Part shown: one piece after another, positions 52,567 to 59,626 of the stretch
Layout of the letters: every line of letters starts with the position of its first letter
How positions within the stretch are numbered: position 1 is the first letter of the stretch
From: Bacillota bacterium
Lineage (GTDB): Bacteria > Bacillota > UBA994 > UBA5500
Reading direction: 5' to 3'
DNA: 64,000 nt
Assembly (NCBI GenBank): GCA_029781045.1
Contig: JAKOXL010000032.1
Span: 1-64,000, forward strand
The notes under the pieces: generated by a model
Told to the model about the DNA's origin: nothing
Databases searched by the model: none
The model's input: the letters and a program-made list of their open reading frames with translations, nothing else
Position numbers and translations under genes: made by a program

Positions 52567-52640
52567 CAACGGAGATTAGGCCACTAGAGAGTCCTGGTAT
52601 GGCCGTGGATTGCGAGGAAAGGAAAAAGGGGGCTGTTGCG
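52567..52640 (+). repeat. Dispersed repeat core and left half of its terminator hairpin, interrupted by an IS remnant
   Basis: Core CCAACGGAGATTAGGCCACT...CCTGGTATGGCCGTGG (52567-52607, more diverged), A-rich spacer, then the half-stem AAGGGGGCTGTTGCG (52626-52640). The other half, TGACAGCCCCTTTT, resumes at about 53061, so the IS element splits the hairpin loop. Confidence 0.65.
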
Positions 52641-52641
52641 C

Positions 52642-53058
52642 TGAAGTGCACCCCAGATGTTAGACACCAATCTAGCATTTGGAGGTGCATTTCTTTTGAC
52701 CAAGTTCAGTAAGGAGTTTCGCCTAAGGTTAGTGTTGGAAGTAGAAGGTGGACAGTCGCTAACATCTGTTGCACGCAGGTATGGGGTTGGGAGAACCACC
52801 CTGCAGAACTGGTTTCTTCGCTATCAGGCTGGCGGTATGGAGCAACTAATAGCGACAAACCACTACACGCAAGAATTCAAGTTGCAGGCTATCTTCGAAT
52901 CCGTTGAAGACTTCCGAGAGCAGCTGGAAGGATACATAGATTGCTACAACCATCGACGCATTAAGCTGAAGCTAAAAGGAATGAGCCCAGTTGAATACCG
53001 GACTCATTCCTTCGAAGCTGCTACTTAATAATCTGCCCAACATTTGGGGTGCAGATCA
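52642..53058 (+). mobile_element. Internally deleted IS3-type insertion sequence (about 417 bp)
   Basis: Terminal inverted repeats of about 24 bases: left end TGAAGTGCACCCCAGATG (52642 on) and right end read backwards TGATCTGCACCCCAAATG (to 53058), with TG...CA tips and few mismatches. The only gene inside fuses the start of OrfA to the tail of OrfB. No clean target duplication is visible. It may be moved in trans by a complete relative elsewhere. Confidence 0.85.
52696..53028 (+). pseudogene. IS3-family transposase remnant (OrfA start fused to OrfB end)
   Basis: 110 residues in one frame from TTG at 52696, which has GGAGGTG upstream. Residues 1-60 give the OrfA helix-turn-helix (SVARRYGVGRTTLQNWFLRY) and the beginning of a second one (HYTQEFKLQAI). 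The rest is the OrfB C-terminus (GYIDCYNHRRIKLKLKGMSP, VEYRTHSF). The DDE catalytic core between them is deleted, so no transposase activity is possible. Confidence 0.85.
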
Positions 53059-53076
53059 TGTGACAGCCCCTTTTGC

Positions 53077-53343
53077 TTAACTTAGCTCGGTCAGATCTGG
53101 TTTGCCGAAAATTATCTTCTCACCCTCATTGATGACGATACACGGCAGGCCCACACGCCCTGCTGCTTTAATTTCAGCAAAAGCGGGGTGGTTATCCCGG
53201 TAATGCAGGAAGGCCTTGAGGGTACGCATGCTTTCAGTGATTTCAACGTAGGTGAACTCCACGTTATTCTGGGAAAGAAACTCTTTCACCGGGGGACAAC
53301 CGGGTCACAGGTGGCTACCAAACATGGTGATCTGCTTTGCCAT
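53077..53343 (-). CDS. Glutaredoxin-like selenoprotein with in-frame UGA (U-x-x-C)
   Basis: Read from the ATG at 53343 (AAAGGGG upstream), codon 13 is TGA (53307-53305), giving MFGSHLUPGCPPVKEFLS, that is, a U-P-G-C redox motif where glutaredoxins have CxxC. The downstream frame of about 70 residues continues without stop: VEFTYVEITESMRTLKAFLH, and GRVGLPCIVI with the cis-Pro typical of the thioredoxin fold. Twenty-six to thirty bases after the UGA lies a hairpin GAAAG-AGUUU-CUUUC with GU in the loop, at close to the spacing of the E. coli fdhF SECIS. selA, selB and tRNA-Sec are in the same window. It is 88 residues in total. The stop-terminated reading starting at the internal GTG (53289) would lose the redox motif and is rejected. 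Confidence 0.9.
53273..53287 (-). promoter_or_regulatory. Putative bacterial SECIS hairpin
   Basis: Perfect 5-base stem GAAAG/CUUUC with loop AGUUU, beginning 20 bases after the first base of the UGA. The loop has the GU dinucleotide needed for SelB binding in E. coli SECIS elements. A lower stem is not clear. Confidence 0.6.
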
Positions 53344-53438
53344 AACATAAACCCCTTTCATAGCTAACATGGATATCGATTAGAATGTCTTATATCTATT
53401 TTATAGGTCAGCAACTTCCATGTCTAGGGGATTGATGC

Positions 53439-53837
53439 CTACGCCTTAGGTTTTCTTGCTTGCCAACGCCTATAGACCCAAGTTGCCAGTTCCACCAACA
53501 GGCCTAAGGCCAGGCCGCCCAGTAGAAGGAAAGCAAAGCTCAGTAGGCCAACGAGGTCGCCCCAGCCATCCATTTGGGCAAAGCTGTTCAGCATTACGAT
53601 CAAACCGGAGACTAGGCCCAGTGCGGCAATGGGGGGAAACCACCGGGCTCCCAACCAACCGGCACCACCAATGATGAGGCCGGTTACTAGGCAGAACAGG
53701 GCGATTTGTGGGTACTTAGGACTAGAGTGGGGTGATAGAAGTGCTGCACCGACAGTGATGGCGGCAAATTGCCCGAGGGCGATTGCAAGAGCAATTAACC
53801 ACCAATTTGGGTGTTTCGGTTGAGGTAGCCATCGCAT
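53439..53837 (-). CDS. Four-helix membrane protein (TIGR04086-like)
   Basis: 132 residues with four predicted membrane helices (LIALAIALGQFAAITVGAAL, IALFCLVTGLIIGGAGWLG, AALGLVSGLIVMLNSF, LLSFAFLLLGGLALGLLVEL). The pattern fits the TIGR04086 (YrzE-like) family, function unknown. The ATG at 53837 has AAAGGTGGTG upstream; a GTG at 53849 is less likely. Confidence 0.6.
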   Translation of the reverse strand: MRWLPQPKHPNWWLIALAIALGQFAAITVGAALLSPHSSPKYPQIALFCLVTGLIIGGAGWLGARWFPPIAALGLVSGLIVMLNSFAQMDGWGDLVGLLSFAFLLLGGLALGLLVELATWVYRRWQARKPKA

Positions 53838-53913
53838 TTGGCTCACCACCTTTTAGGTTTTGCTACAATTATACTTCGTCTAGCGGTAACACGCTTGTGG
53901 AATAATCTGAGAA

Positions 53914-54615
53914 TCAAGGTTCCCGTATTCTTCGTAGAGCATCTGCATCAGTAATGTAGATGGTCTTATGTCCCAGGGTCTTAATCCAGCCGCTGCGTGC
54001 AAACTCGGCCAGGCAACGGCTTAGAGTCTCTTGACGTAAACCCACCAGATTAGCTAGTTCGGTACGGCTAAGTTCCAACTGCAGCTTGAGACCTTCGGGA
54101 GTCGATCTGCCTTGACGCTCTCCTAACTGCAAGAGCAAAGCAGCCACCCGTTGTCGGCTATCCAACAGGCCCAACTCTTCCGTGAGTCGCTCCGACTGCC
54201 GCAAGCGGACGGCCATGGCCTCCAAAATACTGAGGGCGGCTGCTGGGTGAGCTAGTAGGTACTGGCGCAGCTCCTGTCCGTCTATGCTGCACAATTTGAG
54301 ACGGGTTAGGGCTTGCAGGGACGAGGGGGCCTTCATGGGGGCAATAAGGGCTAGTTCTCCGTAGAAGTCGCCTACCTGTAGCAGTCGGAGTGTATATTCC
54401 TTGCCTTGGGTATTTTGCGTGAATGCTTTGGCTTGCCCAGCCTCCACTATGTGGAGGCCAAAAAGCTCATCGCCCTCACGGACTACCATTTCACCCTTTT
54501 CATAGGAGCGATGGCGTACCAACTGTTTGATATCTTGGATATCCGTTGCCTTTAATCCCCGAAAGAGGGGTAAAACTCCTAGACAACCCCGTTTGCACAG
54601 GTCACAACGCAGCAT
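53914..54615 (-). CDS. Crp/Fnr family regulator with FNR-like cysteines
   Basis: 233 residues. Cyclic-nucleotide-binding-like beta-barrel (VVREGDELFGLHIVEAGQAK, GDFYGELALIAPMKAPSSL) and C-terminal helix-turn-helix (SRTELANLVGLRQETLSRCL). The N-terminus has Cys4, Cys7 and Cys11 (CDLCKRGC), and a fourth Cys109 sits in TRLKLCSIDG. This is the arrangement of FNR-type [4Fe-4S] oxygen sensors, so it may sense oxygen or NO. The ATG at 54615 follows GGGGAGGTGAATAT. A TGATCTATATCA site lies at the hemerythrin promoter 1 kb away. Confidence 0.87.
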   Translation of the reverse strand: MLRCDLCKRGCLGVLPLFRGLKATDIQDIKQLVRHRSYEKGEMVVREGDELFGLHIVEAGQAKAFTQNTQGKEYTLRLLQVGDFYGELALIAPMKAPSSLQALTRLKLCSIDGQELRQYLLAHPAAALSILEAMAVRLRQSERLTEELGLLDSRQRVAALLLQLGERQGRSTPEGLKLQLELSRTELANLVGLRQETLSRCLAEFARSGWIKTLGHKTIYITDADALRRIREP

Positions 54616-54757
54616 ATATTCACCTCCCCGCCCCATTATAGCATTACGTTGTAGAACGGCGGTTTGGGGCCTTGATCACCTTGAGAGCGTTGGTTTGCAG
54701 CCCGCAGGCCCAGTTGGCCTGGAGCGCCGAGGCTTGCCAGATCTGTTGTGCTTCTGA

Positions 54758-54785
54758 CAAAGGCCCTGCCCTAGAAGCAGGGACT
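54758..54785 (-). terminator. Terminator of the hemerythrin gene
   Basis: On the minus strand CCCTGC, TTCTAGG, GCAGGG then CCTTTGTC. Confidence 0.6.
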
Positions 54786-54820
54786 ATGATTCTAACGTAT
54801 CAGCTTCAGGCAGGCTGTGA

Positions 54821-55573
54821 CTAGTTGTGTACTGGGTGAAAGGAGCAATAGCCTATCTGGTCACACTTGGCTTGGATGGCTTCCCAGACCGTGTCTTCGG
54901 CTATGGTTTCAATGGCGGAAGGATAGAGGATGTTGTTCTCTTTATAAATGTGGTCGCGGAGGTTGAAGACCAGGTAGCTTGCCAATTGGGCCAGTTCAGT
55001 TTTGAACTGTTCGTAATCCATGGTCTGCACCATCTTGGCCAACTGGAGTAGTGCGTGCTTCCTTACCCGTAGGGTGTTGTGTTCTAGGCACATGATGTGG
55101 GGTGGTCCCGTAATCCCCCGCTCCTCCAATGCGGGGAAGAGGGCTTGCTCTTCTCGCTGGTGATGGTTCTCGGCTGCCAACAAGTTTTCAGCTAAAGTGA
55201 TTAGAAGGACGAAGTCGGGGTTGCTGGCTACAAAACTATCCAGCTTCTGCAGCCGAGCATTCAGTTGCTCCAGTTGGTGCAGAAAACCCAGGATTTGATC
55301 GTGTTCGGCCATCATTATGGCTACAGGATGGTTATCCGGCAGGGAGCTGCGGAATGCGGCCAACTGATCTTCCAGTACTTCTAAGTGAATAGCGCAGAGA
55401 TGCTGCAGGCGTTCTGGTTCTAAGCCGTCTTCAATGAGCTTTTGTTCGGCCAATGAAAGCTCCACGGGTGTGATATCTGCCACCAGTTCTTTGGCGGCAG
55501 CCCGGGCCGTGGTGTCTTCCGGGTTGCGGTTCAGTCTCTCCAATACTTGTGTCAGCTTGTCGACCTTATCCAT
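54821..55573 (-). CDS. DUF438/hemerythrin-like iron protein
   Basis: 250 residues. An N-terminal DUF438-like helical domain (about 1-85) precedes a hemerythrin HHE domain. Iron ligands are the His/Glu of DNHPVAIMMAEHDQI, NHHQREEQALFPAL, HIMCLEHNTLR and LRDHIYKENNILYP. Related RIC/ScdA-like proteins sense or detoxify NO and oxygen, or repair iron centres. The gene has a promoter with an FNR-type box, so anaerobic or nitrosative control is likely. The ATG at 55573 follows GGGAGGTATG. Confidence 0.88.
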   Translation of the reverse strand: MDKVDKLTQVLERLNRNPEDTTARAAAKELVADITPVELSLAEQKLIEDGLEPERLQHLCAIHLEVLEDQLAAFRSSLPDNHPVAIMMAEHDQILGFLHQLEQLNARLQKLDSFVASNPDFVLLITLAENLLAAENHHQREEQALFPALEERGITGPPHIMCLEHNTLRVRKHALLQLAKMVQTMDYEQFKTELAQLASYLVFNLRDHIYKENNILYPSAIETIAEDTVWEAIQAKCDQIGYCSFHPVHN

Positions 55574-55609
55574 CGTTCATACCTCCCTAGAGTGTTTCTA
55601 GCTACTTCC

Positions 55610-55650
55610 AGTGTAGAGGCTGGGTGGAGGGTATTTAATGATCTATATCA
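55610..55650 (-). promoter_or_regulatory. FNR/Crp-type box with class II spacing at the hemerythrin promoter
   Basis: TGATCTATATCA (55639-55650) is a TGAT-N4-ATCA palindrome. On the minus strand its centre lies 29 bases before TACACT (55615-55610), the expected -10, which places the box at about -41.5, the class II activator position. The encoded Crp/Fnr protein is the adjacent gene. Confidence 0.6.
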
Positions 55651-55736
55651 CCAAAAACCCTTTAATTTGAGGGTCCGATTGGCAGGATTAGGAGGTCGGC
55701 ATAGGGAAGAATAGGGTACGGAAGGAGGTTGAAGTG

Positions 55737-56210
55737 ATGAAGACAATCTGCTTTGCAGGTGGATGTTTTTGGGGGGTAGAAGAGTTCTTCTCCCGTGTTA
55801 GAGGGGTTGTATCAACAAAGGTGGGATATGCCAATGGTCACAAAGATAACCCCACTTACGAGGAGGTTTGCCGTAACAATACGGGGCATGCCGAGGCCTG
55901 TCTGGTTGAATATGATCCGGAACTGATTACCTTGCCCGAGCTTCTGCGCAAGTTCTGGAGTATAATAGATCCCACTCTGGTGGATCAGCAGGGTCCTGAT
56001 ATTGGCAATCAGTATCGTACCGGCATTTATTATCTCGACGAAGCCGATTTGCCTACGATCATTGCGTCGAGGGATGAGGAACAGAAGCGCTACGAGAAGC
56101 CCATTGTAACGGAGATCGAACCCTTACGCTGTTTCTGGGATGCTGAAGAGTATCATCAGAAGTACTTGAAAAAGAATCCTGGAGGGTATTGTCATATTAA
56201 GCTCAACTAA
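55737..56210 (+). CDS. msrA: Peptide methionine sulfoxide reductase A
   Basis: 157 residues. The catalytic Cys10 is in the signature GGCFWGVEE and the C-terminal resolving Cys in GGYCHIKL. It reduces protein methionine-(S)-sulfoxide. The ATG at 55737 has GGAGGTTGAAG upstream. Divergent from the hemerythrin gene, so the FNR-type box may also affect it. It carries Cys rather than the Sec that some clostridial MsrA have. Confidence 0.96.
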   Translation: MKTICFAGGCFWGVEEFFSRVRGVVSTKVGYANGHKDNPTYEEVCRNNTGHAEACLVEYDPELITLPELLRKFWSIIDPTLVDQQGPDIGNQYRTGIYYLDEADLPTIIASRDEEQKRYEKPIVTEIEPLRCFWDAEEYHQKYLKKNPGGYCHIKLN

Positions 56211-56219
56211 AGACCGATG

Positions 56220-56252
56220 AAAAGAGGCAGCAGGCGCTGCCTCTTTTCCTTC
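56220..56252. terminator. Bidirectional terminator between msrA and P-II-like gene
   Basis: AAAAGAGGCAGC (56220-56231), AGGC, GCTGCCTCTTTT (56236-56247). T-runs suit both strands. Confidence 0.9.
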
Positions 56253-56588
56253 TTAACTTTGATTCTGCTCCAAGAGGTGGGCAATGCCAACCACCTTAGA
56301 CAGTTCCATAACAAAGGCTATACCCGTATTGGGTTTATCCAGATGACCTTCCTTCACTATGGCATCCAGAACCCGATCAGTAATGTCACGGTTGACTACG
56401 ATTAGGATGATATCCTTTTCCGGCTCAATCGGGATACCCAATAGCCTCTTTGTATCATGGAGACCTGTGCCACGACCGTAGATGATTGTGGCGCCCTGGG
56501 CCCCAGCCTTTTTGGCCGCTTCGACCAGCTCGGGATTAGACCCCTTCTTCACTATTGCCACTATCAGGTCGCTCTGAGTTTGAGGCAT
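56253..56588 (-). CDS. P-II-like nitrogen regulatory protein family
   Basis: 111 residues; ferredoxin-like fold of the P-II family (DLIVAIVKKGSNPELVEAAK, GATIIYGRGTGL and DIILIVVNRDITDRVL). The T-loop is present but short. The ATG at 56588 lies 45 bases inside the end of the upstream DUF1538 gene, so the three genes are strongly coupled. In other Clostridia P-II-like genes accompany DUF1538 pairs (from memory). It likely controls the DUF1538 membrane protein in response to a nucleotide or metabolite; inferred. Confidence 0.78.
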   Translation of the reverse strand: MPQTQSDLIVAIVKKGSNPELVEAAKKAGAQGATIIYGRGTGLHDTKRLLGIPIEPEKDIILIVVNRDITDRVLDAIVKEGHLDKPNTGIAFVMELSKVVGIAHLLEQNQS

Positions 56589-57309
56589 CAACATCATCCT
56601 TTCTTCTGTAGACTTGCCCCAGAACCATAATGGAGAGTATAGGTGCTAGGGCCACCAGTGCAACTAACCCGAAACCATCTAATACGGCATCTCGACCTTC
56701 AGTAACCTGAGCTATGCCAATGCCCACAGAGAGAACTAGAGTAGCAACCATGGGACCGGTGGCGACACCTCCCGAATCAAAGGCAATGGCGCTAAAAACC
56801 GGATCAGCAAACTGCAATAGGACTAATGCTATGGCGTAGCCGGTGTAGATTATCCAAGTGAAAGGGATTCCATAAACCAGGCGGGCCATACCTAGCCCTA
56901 CCAGTAGAGAGGAGCTCCCGGCCAATGTTAATAGCAGGGGGCGACGAGTTACGGAGCCACTAGAGGCTTCATCTACCTGACTGCAAAGTACTTGTACAGC
57001 TGGCTCGGCCATTACCGCAACGAAGCCAATAAAGGCACCGATGGGAATTGCCAACCATTTGTGTTGTAGACTGCCTATAGCTGCACCGATACTGCGGCCA
57101 GGTGAGATAAAACCAATATGCACACCGTGCAACAATAGCGTTACTCCTACGAAAGTTAGTCCTAATCCTTTAACGATATTCAACAGTGTTGACTTGGGAG
57201 GATGAAAAGCGAAGTGCAAAACCGGTACCAGTAGTACCATGGGCAAGAGAGCAAAAAACACTTCCTGAGCAGTTTGCAATAAACCCTCAAAGATGATTAA
57301 CCCGCTCAT
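56536..57309 (-). CDS. DUF1538 family membrane protein
   Basis: 257 residues with about seven membrane helices, including the conserved AFDSGGVATGPMVATLVLSVG and IGFVAVMAEPAVQVLC motifs. Function unknown; the family comes as tandem pairs and is likely a channel or transporter. The start overlaps the upstream partner by 4 bases (ATGA). The last 50 bases of the C-terminus (DDVDASNSERPDSGNSEEGV) overlap the P-II-like gene. Confidence 0.83.
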   Translation of the reverse strand: MSGLIIFEGLLQTAQEVFFALLPMVLLVPVLHFAFHPPKSTLLNIVKGLGLTFVGVTLLLHGVHIGFISPGRSIGAAIGSLQHKWLAIPIGAFIGFVAVMAEPAVQVLCSQVDEASSGSVTRRPLLLTLAGSSSLLVGLGMARLVYGIPFTWIIYTGYAIALVLLQFADPVFSAIAFDSGGVATGPMVATLVLSVGIGIAQVTEGRDAVLDGFGLVALVALAPILSIMVLGQVYRRKDDVDASNSERPDSGNSEEGV

Positions 57310-57995
57310 GGCAGAAACACTCCTAGCAGCATAACGGCAATGATGGGTCCTAGGGATGCAATCCCAACCAAACCAAAACCGTCAGCAAGTACTGATCTTC
57401 CTTGCAGAACGGCGGAGGTACCAGCTCCTAAACTAAGGATAAAGGGAACAGTCATCGGGCCAGTCGTCACACCGCCGGAGTCAAAGGCGAGAGGGAGAAA
57501 CTGGGGCGGTGTAAAAAAGGATACGACAAGCATTAGCAGATAGCCGATGGTAAGTACCCGCCGTATGGAAGTGCCACGCACGATGCGATACATGGCCAGA
57601 GCCACAAAGAAGCCAACCCCAATGGCCACAAAAGCGATTAGAACACTCTTGCTGACAGCTCCCTGAGAAAGCTCGGCGAACTGGCTGGCCAGCACGCGCA
57701 CATCCGGCTCGGCAACGGTAACTAGGGTGCCTAGAGCGAAGGCGGAGCCCAGGTAAATCGGCAAACTGGTACTAGGGATTTCGCTGCCCAGTAGTCGCCC
57801 TAAATGCAATAGACCGGTCTCCGAGCCCAAGAGAAAAAGGAACATACCGGTAAGCACAAAGGCCACACCGATAAGAAACTGCAGGAACTCAAGGGCGGGC
57901 AATCGCACCACGAGTATCTGCAGCAGGACTATCACCGAGGTCATGGGTAGGATTGCTGCGACCGCTTCTTTCCAAACATCAGCAATTGGTTTCAA
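57306..57995 (-). CDS. DUF1538 family membrane protein, paired partner
   Basis: 229 residues, about seven membrane helices, with the same GGVTTGPMTVPFILSLG and GTLVTVAEPDVRVLA blocks as its neighbour. First gene of the operon, starting at TTG 57995 after GGAGGTGAG. The paralogue pair plus the P-II protein may form one complex. Confidence 0.83.
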   Translation of the reverse strand: MKPIADVWKEAVAAILPMTSVIVLLQILVVRLPALEFLQFLIGVAFVLTGMFLFLLGSETGLLHLGRLLGSEIPSTSLPIYLGSAFALGTLVTVAEPDVRVLASQFAELSQGAVSKSVLIAFVAIGVGFFVALAMYRIVRGTSIRRVLTIGYLLMLVVSFFTPPQFLPLAFDSGGVTTGPMTVPFILSLGAGTSAVLQGRSVLADGFGLVGIASLGPIIAVMLLGVFLP

Positions 57996-58226
57996 ATTGC
58001 ATTCTCACCTCCACAGAATTGGGACTACATTCTCTCCCTTCTCCCTCCCATATTGGTAATGGTTATCCTATGGCAAATCCTATCATCAAAAGGTAGCACT
58101 GTAAATACTTCTAATTAAATTAGTATTTCCATCAACCCCATGGAGAAGGGGTTGGCTGGCTGGCAGGTATTTTATTACTGGTAGCGAAATAAATGATACT
58201 AGACAATCGGAGAAGGAGCGATATTA

Positions 58227-59612
58227 TTGTCTGCAGTTAGCATGGAGAAAAGGGAGAGCAGATCGGAGCTGGCGCGCCGCTCGCAGGAGAATTTGTTGAA
58301 GACCGTCCTATTACTGGCCGGCCCGGTAATTGTGGAGATGGCCTTGCAGTCGACCGTTGGTATTGCCGACGTGGCCATGGTGGGTCGGCTTAGCCCAGCC
58401 GCTATAGCAGCAGTGGGGTTGTGTAATCAAGTCTATAACTTGGCTCTCACGGTTTTTGCGGCAGTTCGTACTGGCATCACTGTGTTGGTGGCCCGCTTGG
58501 TCGGCGCCAATGATATTCCGGGAGCAAACTTAGCCGCTCGCCAGTCCCTGATTCTTGCTTTGATTATTGCCCTGGTCTTGGCCGGTGTGGGTGTTCTATT
58601 CCCCGCAGCTGGCATGCAGCTATTGGGAGCAGAGCCGGACGTTATTGAGGTCGGAATTGGTTATATGCGCTGGAAGGCCATCTCAGTGGTTTTTGCTATT
58701 TTACTGTTGACCGCCACCGGCATTTTGCGGGGATGTGGCGACACCTTAACTTCTATGTATGCCAATACAACGGTGAACGTGCTGAACATAGTGTTTAACT
58801 GGGTGTTTATCTACGGAAACCTGGGGATGCCCGCTATGGGAGCCGCAGGGGCCGGATTCGCCACCATGCTTGCCCGGGCTACAGGTGTGGCTATTATGCT
58901 GGCAGTCTTGATCAAAGGGAGCTCCAGCGTACGCCTGACGTGGCGGGGTGACAATAGTATTAACTGGCCCATTCTGCAGCGAGTTCTTAATATCGGTTTG
59001 CCGGCGGCAGGTGAACAGGTCATGTTGCGGGGAGCCCAGATCTTTTTTACCATGATAATCACCAGTCTAGGAACTAACATATATGCGGCCCATCAGATAG
59101 CGTTACGGGCTGAGTCTGTTTCTTTCATGCCGGGATTTGGTTTCGCAGTGGCCGCTACTACTCTTGTCGGGCAGAATTTGGGAGCCCGACAGCCCCAGTT
59201 GGCTCGCCAGGCCGGCTGGCTAACGATGAAATTGGCCATTGCTTTCATGGGCATCATGGGCGTTTTTCTGTTCCTATTTGCCCAGCCTTTCGTCGCCTTC
59301 TTCACTGATGAGCCTCAGGTCATAGCGGAAGGGACTCGCGTCTTACGCATCATGGCCTTTGCCCAGCCGTTGATGGCCGTGGCCCGTGTAGGCGCTGGTG
59401 CCTTGAGGGGGGCAGGAGATACCCGCTTTGTTATGCTAGGCACCGGGTTCATCATTTGGGTGGCCCGTCTTGGGCTGGCCTATTTGCTGGTGCGAGTGGT
59501 GCCCATGGGTTTGGTGGGAGCCTGGATTGCTCAGTTTGCCGACCAGGCAGTGCGGGCGGTGGTTTTCGGCTGGCGCTACTATCAGGGTAAGTGGCAGCAA
59601 ATAGAAGTCTAA
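58227..59612 (+). CDS. MATE family efflux transporter
   Basis: 461 residues with 12 predicted membrane helices in two halves. N-terminal AGPVIVEMALQSTVGIADVA, ALGLCNQVYNLALTVFAAV-like and the inverted-half sequence AAHQIALRAESVSFMPGFGF are MATE hallmarks. It exports cationic compounds with Na+ or H+. The TTG at 58227 follows GAAGGAG. It is followed by an M20 peptidase after 14 bases, suggesting an operon. Confidence 0.93.
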   Translation: MSAVSMEKRESRSELARRSQENLLKTVLLLAGPVIVEMALQSTVGIADVAMVGRLSPAAIAAVGLCNQVYNLALTVFAAVRTGITVLVARLVGANDIPGANLAARQSLILALIIALVLAGVGVLFPAAGMQLLGAEPDVIEVGIGYMRWKAISVVFAILLLTATGILRGCGDTLTSMYANTTVNVLNIVFNWVFIYGNLGMPAMGAAGAGFATMLARATGVAIMLAVLIKGSSSVRLTWRGDNSINWPILQRVLNIGLPAAGEQVMLRGAQIFFTMIITSLGTNIYAAHQIALRAESVSFMPGFGFAVAATTLVGQNLGARQPQLARQAGWLTMKLAIAFMGIMGVFLFLFAQPFVAFFTDEPQVIAEGTRVLRIMAFAQPLMAVARVGAGALRGAGDTRFVMLGTGFIIWVARLGLAYLLVRVVPMGLVGAWIAQFADQAVRAVVFGWRYYQGKWQQIEV

Positions 59613-59626
59613 GGAAGGGGATAGGT

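Noticed and set aside
52642-53058. Complete, active IS3 element
   Set aside because: Only about 417 bp long, with the DDE core of the transposase missing.
53289-53305. Short ordinary gene from the internal GTG at 53289
   Set aside because: It would begin after the redox motif, has no ribosome site, and leaves upstream matches to the glutaredoxin fold unexplained.
54660-54720. Another copy of the dispersed repeat core upstream of the Crp/Fnr gene
   Set aside because: On the minus strand ACCAACGCTCTCAAGGTGAT resembles part of the core, but it is weakly matched, has no GGGCTGTC hairpin behind it and could be chance.
55737-56210. MsrA as a selenoprotein
   Set aside because: The catalytic position is TGC (Cys) in GGCFWG, with no TGA in frame.
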